From assembly GCA_037389465.1 (NCBI GenBank), contig JAZARR010000213.1, positions 2,944,501-3,008,500 on the forward strand: 64,000 bases of DNA, written 5' to 3'. The position numbers and the translations under genes were made by a program. Origin of the DNA: Baylisascaris procyonis (Eukaryota; Nematoda; Chromadorea; Rhabditida; Ascarididae). A model generated the notes under the pieces. It was not told where the DNA came from. It worked only from the letters and a program-made list of their open reading frames with translations, and did not search any database. Each line of letters begins with the position of its first letter. Positions within the stretch are counted from its first letter, which is position 1. Shown here piece by piece: positions 1 through 20,810 of the stretch.

Positions 1-833
1 TATGCTTCTTTGTCACAATACTTTCTGTAGGCGAGGATATTTTAGCATACATAAGAGCAACGCAATATCAAAAGTGCCTGCTCACAAGAAACATAGATTG
101 GTACGAGAAAACGTAATTTTAGCGGTCTTTGTTTATACTAGAAGACCATTGGCGCCTTCGGCCATTGGCACATCATCAACTCACGCTTCATACATGCTGG
201 GCAAAGAACTAAATAGGTCGTAATTAACACTCTCAAATTTCTACATTGACTTTGATCAGCATAGTTGCTCAATGGAATACTCTGTTTCTACGACTTAACG
301 ATACGAAGCGAATCGGAGAAGGTATTAGTGTGTGTTCATTGCTTGCGTTTAATGGTGAGGTTTTGCTTCCGTGGTGCTGCGTGTCCAATCGGCTATAATT
401 TTTTTATCAAAACATTTGTTGATTGTTTTTCAAACGTTGATATTTCTATATGCGAAAAAAAATTGTTGGTTCTTCCCTGCTAAGTTAGAATAATTCCTAA
501 CTTATATTCAAGTACATCCATCTTTATACGCTGAATGCAGGCCACTAATCCTGCACATGTTAATTCGGTTCCTCACCTCTTCTCTAATAAACCGCTCTGA
601 AATTTTGCAAGTAACCTAAACTACTCTCTCGCCCTACTCTCCGTTATTCCACTCCCGAATTTGCATCTGGAAGGTTTTAACAGCATGAAGACCAGGAGCC
701 TATAAAGATGCTAGTACGATAATTCAAGTTTGAGCGGTTATTCTACAAAACACTTGCGTAAAGGCACGAAAGATGAGGCAGGTTCATACTGATCTAATAG
801 TATTTAGGCGTCCTTCTCAACAGCTAAGCAACA
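1..833. other. Upstream flank, no gene seen
   Basis: I see no supported gene here. Short open frames occur on the plus strand but lack codon bias and splice context. A polypyrimidine-poor acceptor, TATTTAG, ends near position 808, about 25 nt before the ATG at 834. It could be the spliced-leader acceptor of the kinase gene. Confidence 0.4.
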
Positions 834-8634
<7,801 letters not shown>

Positions 8635-8716
8635 TTGCAGCGCTTGTTCTGCGAAGTCTTCGTTTTTTTTGTCGGGCGGCATTCTTCGGAATCGATGATT
8701 TTAAAGAGAATTGTAG

Positions 8717-9078
8717 TGCTCCAATATGGATTATGTGCTGTTGCTTTCTTCCATTGTTGACATGGAACACTGTCCATTTTCTTCTGGTCCTTCAAAGAAG
8801 ACAGATGCTTTTGTTTGGTTCACCTAGAAAACGCAGACTTCGGCTTTCATAGTATATAGTTTAATTCTAGATTCCTGGTCGCTGTTCGATTGGTGTGCAA
8901 TTATTAAAAGCTTATGATGGTTTCAATCGGTTAAATAGCACCACCTTAGTGCAAACTGTTTTAGAAGGATATCCCGGCGGAATTTTATTGGGACGATACA
9001 TGGAAAGAACTCGAAAAACGTAAATTTGGATTTCTACTTGCCGTACTCGATGCTGGCGTTAAACGTGACGGTTCCAAC
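8717..9078 (+). CDS. Two coding exons of an unidentified protein (possible kinase C-terminal extension)
   Basis: Exon 8717-8812 (32 codons, phase 0 to 0, containing DMEHCPFSSGPSKKTDAF) and exon 8965-9078 (38 codons, containing DIPAEFYWDDTWKELEKR and FLLAVLDAGV) each follow an AG acceptor and end at a GT donor. The second may run on to 9087. Amino-acid make-up, alternating charge and hydrophobicity, and absence of stops support coding. They lie only 83 nt after the kinase stop codon. A donor at AAT|GTTGTT (8612) in the kinase last exon is also phase 0, so these exons may belong to the same transcript. I recognise no domain. A competing frame at 8869-9015 is also open, which lowers certainty. 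Confidence 0.45.
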
Positions 9079-9763
9079 GTTGAGTTCGTATTCAGTCGTT
9101 TCCTTAAACGTTTCTTCGGGAGAAATTTTTTCTTCATCTATAAATGATGAAACATTCTGCAAATTTTTTTATTCGACCGCTCAAACATTCTTGGCACTAA
9201 TGCTTGTATTTGGCCAATTGGACAAAATAGCCGAAATTTTTCTCAATTTTTTACCCCTTAATGAATTTGGAAATTTTAGTCCACCCTGATGATTACCTCG
9301 ACATCGGCAATTCAACAAGCATCTAGACGAATCGAATAGCAACGATTATCGCGTTATCAAAGAGTAGATGATTAGGGCGCCCGCCTGAAGCAATTTGAAA
9401 AAAATGGGAAAGAAAAAAATCATTAGTTTCGGGCATTATGATTAACATAGATTATAATGTTGTTTGCATTTCACTTAATGCATTCATCGTTTCACACCTG
9501 ATGCGTTAATCCTCATTTTTTTAAACCATTTAGACTCTAGAGTTTAATAGATCTTGTCCTATAATTTAAAAGGTTTTCATTGTTTGCGGGAGAAATTTTC
9601 ACTCAAAAGATTTTCATTAATGTGAAGAGGCATAACTCCTCTCAAATATAACATTCCTAATAGGAATTAATTTGTTTTGATATTATTTATTCCATTAGTA
9701 AATGCCATTGAATTTTCTTCAAATTTCTTCAGTGCAAAAGTTTTAAATGCACTAATTTTGAAG

Positions 9764-10260
9764 GCAACAATTTTCGCATGCCGATACTTCACTTTTCGAA
9801 GTACTACTATGTGGAGTGGAATCTGGTGAGCTAGAGATGTTCGATATTTTTGCTATCGATCAAAATATACGTAATTTGTGTTTTGCGTTAATGAGAGGTG
9901 AGAATTCGAGACGTAACGGATCTCGTTCTTCGTCACGCGAAGGTTCGTTATTATTTTAGTAAATATTAGATGTCTGAAGTTTTTTTTTCCGTTATCACTC
10001 ATTCTTCCTTATCATTAGATATTGAAAGTAAGCGTCATCACTTTTTGAAAGATATTTAAGAGCACTCTTTTTTCATTGCTAGACATTTTTTATTTGTTCA
10101 TGAAGAGGCTTTTTTTTTAAATAATTCTAAACAATTCATTGCCAATATCAACGAGGAAATAAGCCATAGTTTTTTTTTTTTTTAATGGTAGGGTGATGGC
10201 TTGATACAAGGTGAATCAAAATTTATGCTACTTTTGACTGCAGCATGGCGTTTAATGAAA
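9764..10260 (+). CDS. Coding exons of an unidentified protein (continued)
   Basis: The first exon, about 9764-9942 (or ending at 9897 with a strong GTGAGA donor), encodes a stretch including FEVLLCGVESGELEMF, then IRNLCFALMRG and a Ser/Arg-rich end. The second, 10211-10260, uses an AAG acceptor and encodes ESKFMLLLTAAWRLMK, joining in phase 1 with either donor. They continue the plus-strand exons at 8717-9078. The join to those is not resolved: a CAAAG/CGAAG acceptor inside the first exon (near 9795) would fit a phase-1 donor at GTTAAAC. No family recognised. Confidence 0.4.
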
Positions 10261-10913
10261 GTGAGTGGAAGATGTATTTTTATTCTTATGGCCATTTCGA
10301 TTTACAAATGATATTTAACGATCAGAACGTTTTAAACATGATTGGAATCACTACGATATGATAAAATTTCATAGGCACAATCGACATTTCTGATGAAATG
10401 AAAGTGGATAATATTTGTTCCTAGGACTTAATAATGGTTTCCCTTTTTCAGAAATAACGTTCCGATTGCCACCATCTCTAAATTGCGCCGATCGTGTCGC
10501 TCATGTGGAAGTATTCTTTATCTAGATTACAATTATTGCCACATTGAGTTGATGGTATCGATCATAAAAATTATTTCTGCCAAAAATGTTTATAAGCAGC
10601 ATAATTCAAAGAAGTCAATTCATTCGTTTCTTGTATTCTTAGTTAAGAGATACCATTGCTGTATTCGTATTTTGTGTTTTTGAATATGGCCATAGTTTGT
10701 CTCGGTGTTTACGATCCATTGCATCTATGACAGCTCAAATTTGCATTCGCATTTCAAATGGCTATTGTATACTCTTTTATTTCTAGACAGTCCTTTTTTT
10801 TCTCCGATATTAAAATAAGAGTTCATTACCCCCTGTAAGTTCTTTTTGACTCTTGAAATTGTTTTTAAAAAATTGATTACCTCATATTATATTTTGTTCC
10901 GCATTGATTTAGT

Positions 10914-11021
10914 CGATTTTCAATTAGAAATGAGAGAAATGCTCTCTTCCACAACATTGAAGTTTTATGATGCTATAAAGAATCGTTATTTTTGTCAATT
11001 AAAAATGCTTATTTTGTCTGT
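10914..11021 (+). CDS. Candidate exon, unidentified
   Basis: After the acceptor TTGATTTAG an open frame in phase 1 reads FQLEMREMLSSTTLKFYDAI and on to a GTTAAA donor. The amphipathic, charged composition is protein-like, but adjacent exons were not joined. It may be a further exon of the unresolved plus-strand gene upstream. An additional weak candidate lies at 10451-10515. Confidence 0.25.
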
Positions 11022-12212
11022 TAAATGCTTATTTAATGCTTATTTGCATGCTGTTCTTCTCTTAGGCATTAGCCATCCTTTAGCAAAATTTTTTCTCTGT
11101 ATCATTTTCGGCTTTTCTTTCCGAAAGGGTAAATTTTCCGGGAAGTCAAAATTTAGATTGTAATCTCTATTTGTATTTTTATCTTATGTAAAATCCGTGA
11201 ACTTCAACATCCACAATATTTCCAATAGAATCGTTCAATTGATTTTTCTAAACGTTTGCTCCCATTATCGTTTTTCTTATAAATATGTAATCGCTCATCA
11301 ATCAAAGTCTACAATTGTTTAAGGAGTTTTTCGATTTTCTTGGAACATTTTTCATCGATGCGCTTTCCAATAAAGTGCCTTTTTTAATTTTGGATTGATT
11401 GTTCGTTGTGACACATTTCATTGATCTATCGCTAATTGCAAGTCATTTTAATGTTTTACAAGTTTTAATGCTTCCAATTCTTTGCTCATTCATTCGGTTA
11501 GTATAAACGGTTTCTTAATTTCCATGAATAAAGATAGTGTGAAAGCGACTATGGCTTATTTTTTATGGTCAGAATTTATCAATTTTTTATGACGCATGAT
11601 TGGCTGAATTTTATATGAAGTTTCCGCTCGTTTTCAACGAAGCGACCGAAATGGCTAGGCAATATGAAAATTTGTGACACTGTTTACGGTCGTAATTACA
11701 AATGAAATATTCACATGTTTCTTCATCAATATAAATATAACAGTCAAGTAGTGTTATGACTAATCAATCTTATCCTACTTTGCAATAAAACATCAACGAT
11801 CACCTCGAAGAAATTTCTTTGATGGTGGTAATTTTTTTTTAATGTTTGAAATATAGAAGGGGAATTTCTATGCGAGCGAAAAAAAAAAATAGAAGTGAAA
11901 TCTTTTAGTGCAAGAGTGATGAATTATTTTCATCGTCGGTTGCAGTTTGGTGACGTGAATTGCATCTATGCATCCCATCGTAAAAGTTGTTGAAGAATTG
12001 GTTAATGTGAACGATAAAATCAAGTTGCGATATGATTGTGAATGCATTGTCTTACGTAAATTTGAGACATTGCGCACACACACAACTATTGGCGTATCCT
12101 CGGCGTTTTGATGGCCTCAATGACCTAAAATTGATTTTCGTCTCGAGAAACTTTTTAAATTCTCATAATGATGAGTGGGTTTTTGCAATCGTTTTGTTGC
12201 ATTTCATCATCA

Positions 12213-13730
12213 ATGAAATCTACTCTCTGGTTGTTCGTTTATACCTCTGTGCCTATATTTACGTTTGCCTCCTATTGTGGGCAATCAACAATTCCATTCA
12301 GTTTCCAGGTTGTTTTTTCTTCGATCAATTATAGTTATATCTTCACATCAGAAGGAATATGCAAATATGATCTTTTTGAATGCGTAACAATGCTAAGGAT
12401 AATAAAAAGTTGTAATACACTTCATTATTGCGGTAAGCAATTGTCGCAAACCCCAATGAAATTCGTCTTCAAATATCACTCGAGTCTTTCATTCTAAAAA
12501 GGATGGCTGCAGCTACTTGACCTTATTATCTAAGTCCGACTAATCTTCAGGTTCAGTCCTAAGAACTTCACTGCTGAGCAGTGGCCAGGATTGGTCCTCT
12601 ACCTCAAGAGACTACAAGAGAGAAAACCTCATTGCTTATATTATTTGAGGAACGTCTGTGCAGTAATTTCCGATTTTGTAGCCTATCATTTGCAGCATCT
12701 ATAAACGAGTCGCAAGGACTACCCTTCACTCTTAAACTTTCAAAAAGCCATCTCTTTATTAAATTCTGGTGACTTATCACTGCAAAGGTTTCGCTAACGC
12801 TTACAACATTCATTTCAGATTAGCATTTAAAAGAGATCCACGAAAATAAAGATGACATTTAATAATTTTATATGTAATTGATGCGAGCATAAATATATAA
12901 TGATTAGCTTCTTTTTCGTAAAAACCTAAACAATTGTTTTGTCAAGGTTCTTTCAAATGGACAACCAGTACTCGGTTGTGCACGTCCGTCTTGTTTTGGA
13001 TGGACTGCTGATGGTGAAAGAGCTGCTGATTCTCCTTGGTTCTATAGGTGCCTTTCTATTCGTTCACTTTTCTTCACTCTATTTATGATGTCCATATACC
13101 TCTTTTAGGTTTTAAAAATGAAACATGTTGCTAATTTATGAGCGCTTAAAGAATTAGATCATGGGGCATTGAAATCACTGAATTTAAGGGTAACTGCCAG
13201 AAATGGCTAATGAAAAGCATGCGTGAATTCATCGCATAATTAAATTTTCTTTTCAATTTCTCCATCCATTTTCCCTTTTGTTTATCATATATAGTTTTCT
13301 TGAAGATCTCTATGTTGTTACTTTTAATTTAACTAATTTTATATCTAATTTTTAAAAGATTAATAAATATGAGGCGATAAAATTTCTTTGCAGGATTGCG
13401 AAAAAACAAGATGGATTTCTTAGAAAATCCGATGTTGGTCGTCTGCAAAAAATTATAAGTGGTGGAGCATTTACTCCACAAATTTCAGTCAGTGATTTTT
13501 TTTTGAGAATTTTTTAAATTTCGATTGTTCACCAATAAATAGAAATTTGGGTTTTTCTTCCGTTTCACTATAAATTTTTCTCAACGTAAAAAAATTTTTT
13601 AAGAATTCGAATTTTATAAAGTATTTGCTTAGTTTATGATAGTGGAATATTTCATTCTCGAATGATAGCCAACATATCGTATTATGGCTAAATCGTCGAC
13701 ACTTTCGTGTTCGCTGTATTTATATAAGTA

Positions 13731-13813
<83 letters not shown>

Positions 13814-16800
13814 GTATTCTGTTCAGCAAAATGTTGATTAAATGAAGTGGGACTATGTTTCTTATTCCAAAGCAAAACATTCCATAATTACCATGAAGAA
13901 ACACACAGTTTTTTGGAAGAACTGCATAAACCCTTCAAAAATGCAACAAAATATAAGGCTATAAAACATTGAAATTGCTTGGAAAATATAAGAAACAGTA
14001 TATTGTCTCTTCAAAATTATTATTTATTATGCTAAATGAAGCACACTAAACCACACTAACATCTAAACAAGATTATCAAGCGAATTGAACATTTTTGCTT
14101 GCATCTTAATTGTTATAAAAAAAAAAAATAAAATAAGGAGGAAATATTAGAGGAGATTCGATGAGATTCACTGCTGTACAACAAAAATTTTCTGCAAGAA
14201 TCTTAAGCTGCCACTAATTAATAGATATGATCAAAATACATTCCCGTTTAGCCAAGCTGACCATTCAACCTAATCTTCTAGAATGATTCGTTTCTCTAGC
14301 GCTATTATTTTTAAACGGCGGACTGGCTGGTTGAGAGGATATAATTTTTGAATAGGTTTAGTCACCACACGAAAGATCTGTCTTTAAATTCGGTATAGAG
14401 TTTGTATAGTTGGTTATTATACGAACTGTTACCCACCAAATCTCTTGATTCTTATCTTTGGCAATTCCAAAGTTGAAATTTCCAAACAGACGGTGAGACA
14501 AGCCTATATAAAAACACAGGTAAATATCAATACAAGAGCATGTATGAATGCATACAAATAAACATGATCTTTGTATAAAGGACCTTGAGAATGAGATTTT
14601 CCTGGGGTGGACGAAGCCCGTTGAAATTGTTTTCCAACTGAACGTTGGTGGCTAGCAGCTCATATAATATGCAAGATTAGTGCCAGCCTAGACAGTAAGC
14701 CAACGATTGCTGAATGAAATGTCATTATCAGTGATAAGACAGTAAAGAACGGTTCGACCGGTGTTTGCGCTGAGTTGATACAAAAACAAGTGAACAATAC
14801 GTATGAATATACGAGCAGACGAACATCAATGCTTATTTCGTTAGTGCTTTTTTCCCCACATTATTTCCTCGTATTGTGGGTTTTTTAGGATTGTGAAAAA
14901 AACTATGAGAGTTCGTCGTGTGATGGCGATGATGAATGGGTTGGAGGTATTGGTGCATCTACGAATATTCCAAAGGATCCGTAAGATTTTTGCTTAGAGT
15001 TTTACTCAAAGAAATGAGTGAAATGAGTGCTATCTTCTGAAAAAAATTTTTGAAAAGTTCGCATCTAATGATTTGCGCATTTGAATGAAATTTAGAAAAT
15101 TGCACATCGAAATAACAATCAATGTAGAAAAAGCAACGTTTTTTTCTTTTATTGATTATAATAATTGATTTTTTTCGAAAATTTTCCTGAAGTAATCCCA
15201 TCACTCGAAATTCCTCGAAGTCATATTTTCAAAAATTGAAAAAATTTTCTGAATATTTCATATATACAACTCTCAGTCACAAGGCAAAAATTTCTTTCAA
15301 AGCTTTTTTTTCAGTCTCTCGCATTCATATGTATCTGGATAGAGAACTGCAAATAACTTCCGCTAGAGTACATTTTTTCCTTCGTTTATGCTTTATTAGC
15401 TTCAATATAAATTTACAGGAAGAAATCATTGCGTATTAGTTGGTGGCGGCCTATTAGGAAGTCGACTATAGATGTTCAATACCATTTCAATGGATGTATT
15501 CCCCTTTTAATTGGGTTGTTGACACCTCCTTTTCCTACTTCTCTTTCAACCAAATCTCCTTCTACTTCACTTTCCTCCTACGTGGAAGTAAATAACAGAT
15601 GTTTCCTATTGTCCATTCTCTTTTTTCCCACACGCTCTACATCTTATAATTCAGATTGAAATTGCGATGCTGCAAATACGATGAACTAAAAGCATCGTGG
15701 GATCGAGGTGTAGCTGAAGTTGCATCAGGTGAGATTGTTGTCGGTGGTGAAGTGATGCGGGATGGTCGTCAATATGCATTCGACTATGTTGCGAATATTG
15801 GAAAACGAATGCAGTCGAATGGCAAGTAAGTGGGAAAAAATTTTATAGAAAATTCATTCCGATGAATAAATTCGTCTAGAAATTACTGCGTATCAAAAAT
15901 GAAAATAATAAACGATTATAGAACTGATTTATACGGCTGCTGCAGCATGTCGGAATTGACTACTTGACTTATTTCTTTGTTATCAAGGATAATTTATTCG
16001 CCAGTGGAGTTGCTTAGTTAGGTGCAATTTACTTATTACTTCAAACAGAATATGTGCTAGAAATGTCGACAAATCGGTGGCGCTAAAATTTTGCTTGAAA
16101 GGAAAAAGTAGTGAATATAACGCTTCATCGATTAGTAATGAGATTCTCTGCTAATTTTTCACGCATATTTGATAGCATATATTCCTTATGATCTTGTTGC
16201 ATGAAATGCTTTTATTATGGGTATCAATATCAAAGCAAAATTCGGTGAACAACTTTAATATTTCGATCAATTGTTTTGCTCTTTTTTTTGCAGAAATTCC
16301 TCCGTGTTTTTCCTAAATCTAAATATTTTATTATATTTTCCACTAAATTTCTTATAAATTTGTATGTTGAGTTTTTAAATATAAATATTCAAATTCTATG
16401 CGAACGAACTAATTTGCATATTTGAGAACTATTCGTTCATTTGTTTTGAGATCGGAATCTCCTCACTAAAACCAACGAATAATAATGAACAAAAGATAAA
16501 TTTCCCATCATACAACGAAAATCACTTCCAGATGACCATTGTTGAGTTCGATCAAAAAAAGAGGCAAAAATACTTTCTCTATTGATGCATGATGTGTTTT
16601 CTTTTCATCAATGACGCATTGAAAATTAAAATAGGTCATATTTGTCTTTCTCAATTTTTGCTGTTTGACTTTCCATTAGTGTTGATGATTTAAAAAATTT
16701 CGATTTATCGCATTTCTCTCAACGATCATGAAAACAACACTCGATAACGTCAAGCACAAACGACTGAATGACAATATTTTAAAAAGTATCATCCTTTATT

Positions 16801-17932
16801 CTAGATGATCTCGATTTGGAAATATGATTAACTGTTAGGATAGTATTTAGCATCTAATCGAATTTTTGCATTTCAAAAATTTTAACATAATCTATTATTT
16901 CTCCCCCCGCCCCAAGAAAAAAATTTTAAACACATTTTCGTTCTATATGAGATCACTGTAATCAAATAAGGTAGTATCGTTATTTGCTTTTGCAAAATTT
17001 CCTCGCAAAAAGACATATTGGCAGCGTCATTTAAGTATGGGCGTGCATTTCACACTTCATGATACAAAAGAAAACTGGAATAATTTGTTCAGGCAGGTGT
17101 AATTTCAACCGAGGAACCAATAAAAAATGTTGGCTGCGAGATTTCGTTGGTATATTTTATACCACAATGTGATTTTGTCATATTTCATAATGTAACGTTG
17201 GTCTATGAGCATTCCAAGAACTCATCGACAGTGAAGATTTAAAAAAAATTACAAGCATTTTGTGGATTTTATTTTGCACCTCTGTGGTAACACAAAAGCA
17301 ATTTCTTCTGCAGAAATTTTTCAAAGCGATTCAGTTAAAATGTTCATCTAAAATGTGCTATTCCGCATACTTTTTCTTATTGACTGTTAACAGCGTGTAA
17401 AGCTGATTCATCATGTGAATCGACTACAGAAGCGCATATTCTGTTTGCTGCTCTGGTGTGTTCTAGCAATTATTTCATGGATAAGAAATTCTGTGGCTAG
17501 AATAAACCAAATATGGCGCCAATATGCTTAAAAGATCGTTGCAAGTGATTGCTGAACAAAAATATTTTGTTGTCCTGGAATCTCAGCAATTTTTAAGTAG
17601 AATTTTTTAAATACAAAATTAATATAATTTTCCTTTTCAGCGTATCTTATGAGGTTTTAATACGACGATTCGTCTGTCTACCACCGTTCACAGAAGGGAC
17701 TTTGAAAGGTGAAACATTTGTTTTATTATTTATGGTGCAACAATTTCATATTTGCCACGTACACAAGTACTGGACCATAGTCATTAACAGATTCGTGTTT
17801 TGTAGATGAACAAAGCTTGTCTATCGTAACTAAAATACTTTTCTTTCAGCCTGTTTACAAAATTAAGTAGACATTGAAAACATAGTTAAGAAACTTAAGG
17901 CCTAAATGAGGTAAGGGATGGGTAAGGGGTGG

Positions 17933-17969
<37 letters not shown>

Positions 17970-20680
17970 TTTCCATACTTAGGCGATACATATATCGCCT
18001 AACTATGGAAAGCAAAATAATGTAAATAAATAGAATAAATAGTCAGCGTATATGTGCCTACTTATTTACCCATATACACATGATTGCTTGTAAACAGACG
18101 TATATATACATGTATACATTTATATAAATCTAATCGGACTTTTCATATTGAAGTGGACTCAAAAGCGAGGTCTATGTTTGCGGATAATGCAGTTGATGTC
18201 ACTACGAGTGAAGAAGGCGCCTCAGAGAAGGCAAAAGCGAGATCCATTCCGGTGAGCAGTTCATTTCACGAAAATTTAAAGTAGCTTTATAACTCGATAG
18301 CTGCTTTATACTTGAAGATCATTTATAAATTAAAGAAAATCTTACAATAACGTTTATGAGAAGTAGTTTTACATGAACGACAAGTAACATCAATTTGCGC
18401 CATTCTTATTCAAAATTATTCCGATTAATTAGGGCGGATATATCGTTGTATAAAGTATTGAGATTAATGATGACGGAAATTATATTTCTCCATATGATAT
18501 TCAAAGCAAACATTTTGAGTGATTTTATCGAAAAATCTGTTTTCGAGAACATTTTAATATGCAAATGTTATCGTCCTACATACATCGATGCATTTGCATT
18601 TGAAAGTAATGAACAATGCATTTCGTTCATCGATTTATTGGGTTCATTTGAACTTTAGTATTTAATGTGATTGTTTATCAAAGTCCTTAGTTGAAAATAA
18701 TTCAAATCTTTATAGAGAATATTAGAAGAAGTTGATGACGAAAGTGATACTTTTGAAAGGCGATCCGGATTCGGTCATTCCGACGAAACGAAACGGAAAG
18801 TTAGGGTGATATATCAAGGAACACCCGAATATGAGGAGGTATCTCGCCGTCTTCAACAGGTTTCGTTGATTATCTAATTAGAAGGCTCCCAATTATTTAG
18901 CACTTTCATAATCGTTTTTTTCAAAACCTATAATAATTTATGTTAGAGAATTAATTCTACTCTATGAAGGAAATGTGGGTTTACGAGGGGTGGATAAAAG
19001 AAAATTGACCTAACAAGATGCATAACAATTTATAGTAAATGTTGTCGACGACAGATTTCGATTGGATGTACATAAATGATTGATCATTTGATTTGAATCG
19101 AAAAGATAATATATTGTTGTGTGAAAAAAAATAGCTTGCATTTATTAAAATCACTGGTGTTGCTTAGATGCACATCAAAATGTTCATATTAGAAAAAAAA
19201 AGAGGAAAACACGCCAGGAAGACTATCATGATCGAAGGTCTTATGCTGGTGGGATGTTTGGTGAGGTGATTGTGACAGGCAAATGCAGGTGAACAAATAT
19301 ATACGTTGACAAATCGAGCAATATCGCTGAGCAGTTTTATAGTGTAAATTATAGAAAAAGCATTATTATACTGCAATTACTTACGTTTTTTATCATTAAG
19401 TGATCAATATTGTTCAAAACAAAAATTGAATAATAAATTTATGTTATAAGTGAAATACTATTTGTATTTTTGTGTTAATTAAAGGAAAATTTTTCAAAAA
19501 AATGTCCATACTGAAATGAATATTAAATATTTTCAGCAGATACGAAATGCGAAACATGCACGAGCCGAAGGTATTCAATTATATCGTCGAATCACATCAC
19601 ATCAACGTTATCCGCCATCGAGGCAACAAGCGCATGCAAAGGAAACCGCATTTCCTAATATACATGGTACCTTTTATTATTCATTCTCTAGCAAAAAAAA
19701 GGGATCAGCTTTTTTTTGAGGTTATCACTAATTGAAGCTTATAGAACAATTGTTTTCTCCCCTATGAAGTTAGATTTTCTATGTTTCTTATATCCTCTTT
19801 ATTTGTGGACTACTAAACACTAAAATCAAATATGAAAAGACCGTCCTCGATAAAGGCGGTATGATAGCTCAAGAAAGCAACCAATTTTGAAGAATTAGGA
19901 TCATCACTTCTTTATTGTGGGAAATAGACTAGTAATGAATGGATAGTGGATGTTAAAAAAAAACGCTCATTGTTGACCGATTATAAATGATAGGACCGGA
20001 AACAAGGAGTTGCAGAAGTTCCAGTTTAGCCTTAATGAATAAACAGCTGACTAACAAAAAAGCAGCAAACCGATATAGCGGTATAGTCTAGAAGCAGCTA
20101 AATGATGTCGAGCTTTTTTTTTAAATATATCAGCTTAAATGTTTTTCATCTCGTTCTACGATCTTCAACTCCATTTGAATACCTATATTTTCCTCAGTTA
20201 AATAATACACAAAACATAACAAAAACTTGCAATGATTTTAGAGGTCGCATGCTTATGATTTCAGATCGTCAACAACGGCCACATATTCGAATCAGTGATG
20301 TGGAACGACACAGTGGCAGTGACCAAAATCTCATTCACCTTCAGCCATCTACGTCGTCAAGAGGTCAGGCACAGCTGCAGCCCTCACAGCAGCTACCTCA
20401 AGTGGCTCCACCTAGTTTACATGCCTCACTGGTTCCTCTACAACAGACTCACAACTTATTCCCTACTCTTCTGCAACAGCAACCGCCGGTGACATTTGCT
20501 CCACCGCTGCCAATATTATTCCCACAACCATTGCAACAACCTCTACTTTTTGGTCTTCCTCAACAGCAATACACCTTATGGTCTCGGCCACAACCTCAAT
20601 TACCTGGCTTGTTGCAAACATCCGACCCAAATCGCGGTTTAAACCACTCGCCTTTGAACCCGCTTGCCATTGTGCCCTAA
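12213..20680 (+). CDS. Warthog-like secreted protein (Wart-type domain, no Hog domain; 10 exons)
   Basis: Exons: 12213-12308, 12947-13047, 13394-13487, 14889-14980, 15655-15825, 17641-17708, 18154-18251, 18716-18859, 19537-19666, 20265-20680; every junction keeps phase, giving 469 aa. Residues 1-20 are a signal peptide (MKSTLWLFVYTSVPIFTFAS). The mature part starts YCGQSTIPFSFQ and has cysteine motifs GCARPSCFGW, SSSCDGDDEWVGGIG and LRCCKY, followed by SGEIVVGGEV and RRFVCLPPF. From memory, this order of motifs matches the Wart domain of nematode hedgehog-related warthog proteins. Warthogs usually continue into a C-terminal Hog/Hint autoprocessing domain. Here the Wart region (to about residue 207) is followed by an acidic/Ser linker, a basic stretch and a Gln/Pro/Leu-rich tail of about 110 residues, and no Hint motif is visible. 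The start at 12213 is preferred over an ATG at 12168 because it begins the signal peptide. The likely role is extracellular signalling or cuticle structure. Exons 2 and 7 use AAG acceptors. A poly(A) signal lies 118 nt after the stop. Confidence 0.72.
12551..12662 (+). CDS. Candidate exon inside intron 1 of the warthog-like gene
   Basis: Following AATCTTCAG, an open frame of 37 codons contains FTAEQWPGLVLYLKRLQERK and ends at a GTAATT donor, or reads on 17 more codons to a stop. It does not fit the phase of warthog exon 1 (phase 0 versus phase 2 needed). It may be the last exon of the unresolved upstream gene, a nested exon or a repeat fragment. The protein-like composition is good but no family is recognised. 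Confidence 0.3.
13733..13810. repeat. (TA)n microsatellite
   Basis: About 78 bp of TA repeats in intron 3 of the warthog-like gene. Confidence 0.97.
15826..17640 (+). other. 1.8-kb intron 5 of the warthog-like gene
   Basis: This is the longest intron of the gene. It is AT-rich with no exon-like frame, RNA gene or repeat that I can recognise. It ends with the canonical acceptor TCCTTTTCAG. Confidence 0.6.
17936..17967. repeat. (TA)n microsatellite
   Basis: About 32 bp of TA repeats in intron 6 of the warthog-like gene, directly next to an inverted repeat. Confidence 0.95.
17970..18011. repeat. 18-bp inverted repeat (hairpin)
   Basis: TTTCCATACTTAGGCGAT and ATCGCCTAACTATGGAAA are reverse complements with one mismatch, separated by 6 nt (ACATAT). 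The structure abuts a (TA)n tract within an intron and may be a MITE end or an expressed hairpin. Confidence 0.85.
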
Positions 20681-20798
20681 TTGTACCATATTGTTCTATG
20701 CGGTCCAGAACTGAGAGCTCTTAAGTTCACTCTCTTATCGCATTCAGATGGAAAAAATGTAATGAATTATATCACACAGTGTTGTTCGAATAGTATTT

Positions 20799-20810
20799 AA
20801 TAAATTTATT
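20799..20810. terminator. Palindromic poly(A) signal AATAAATTTATT
   Basis: AATAAA is read on both strands. On the plus strand it lies 118 nt past the warthog-like stop codon. On the minus strand it lies about 520 nt past the pccb stop. A second plus-strand AATAAA is near 20888. Confidence 0.5.
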
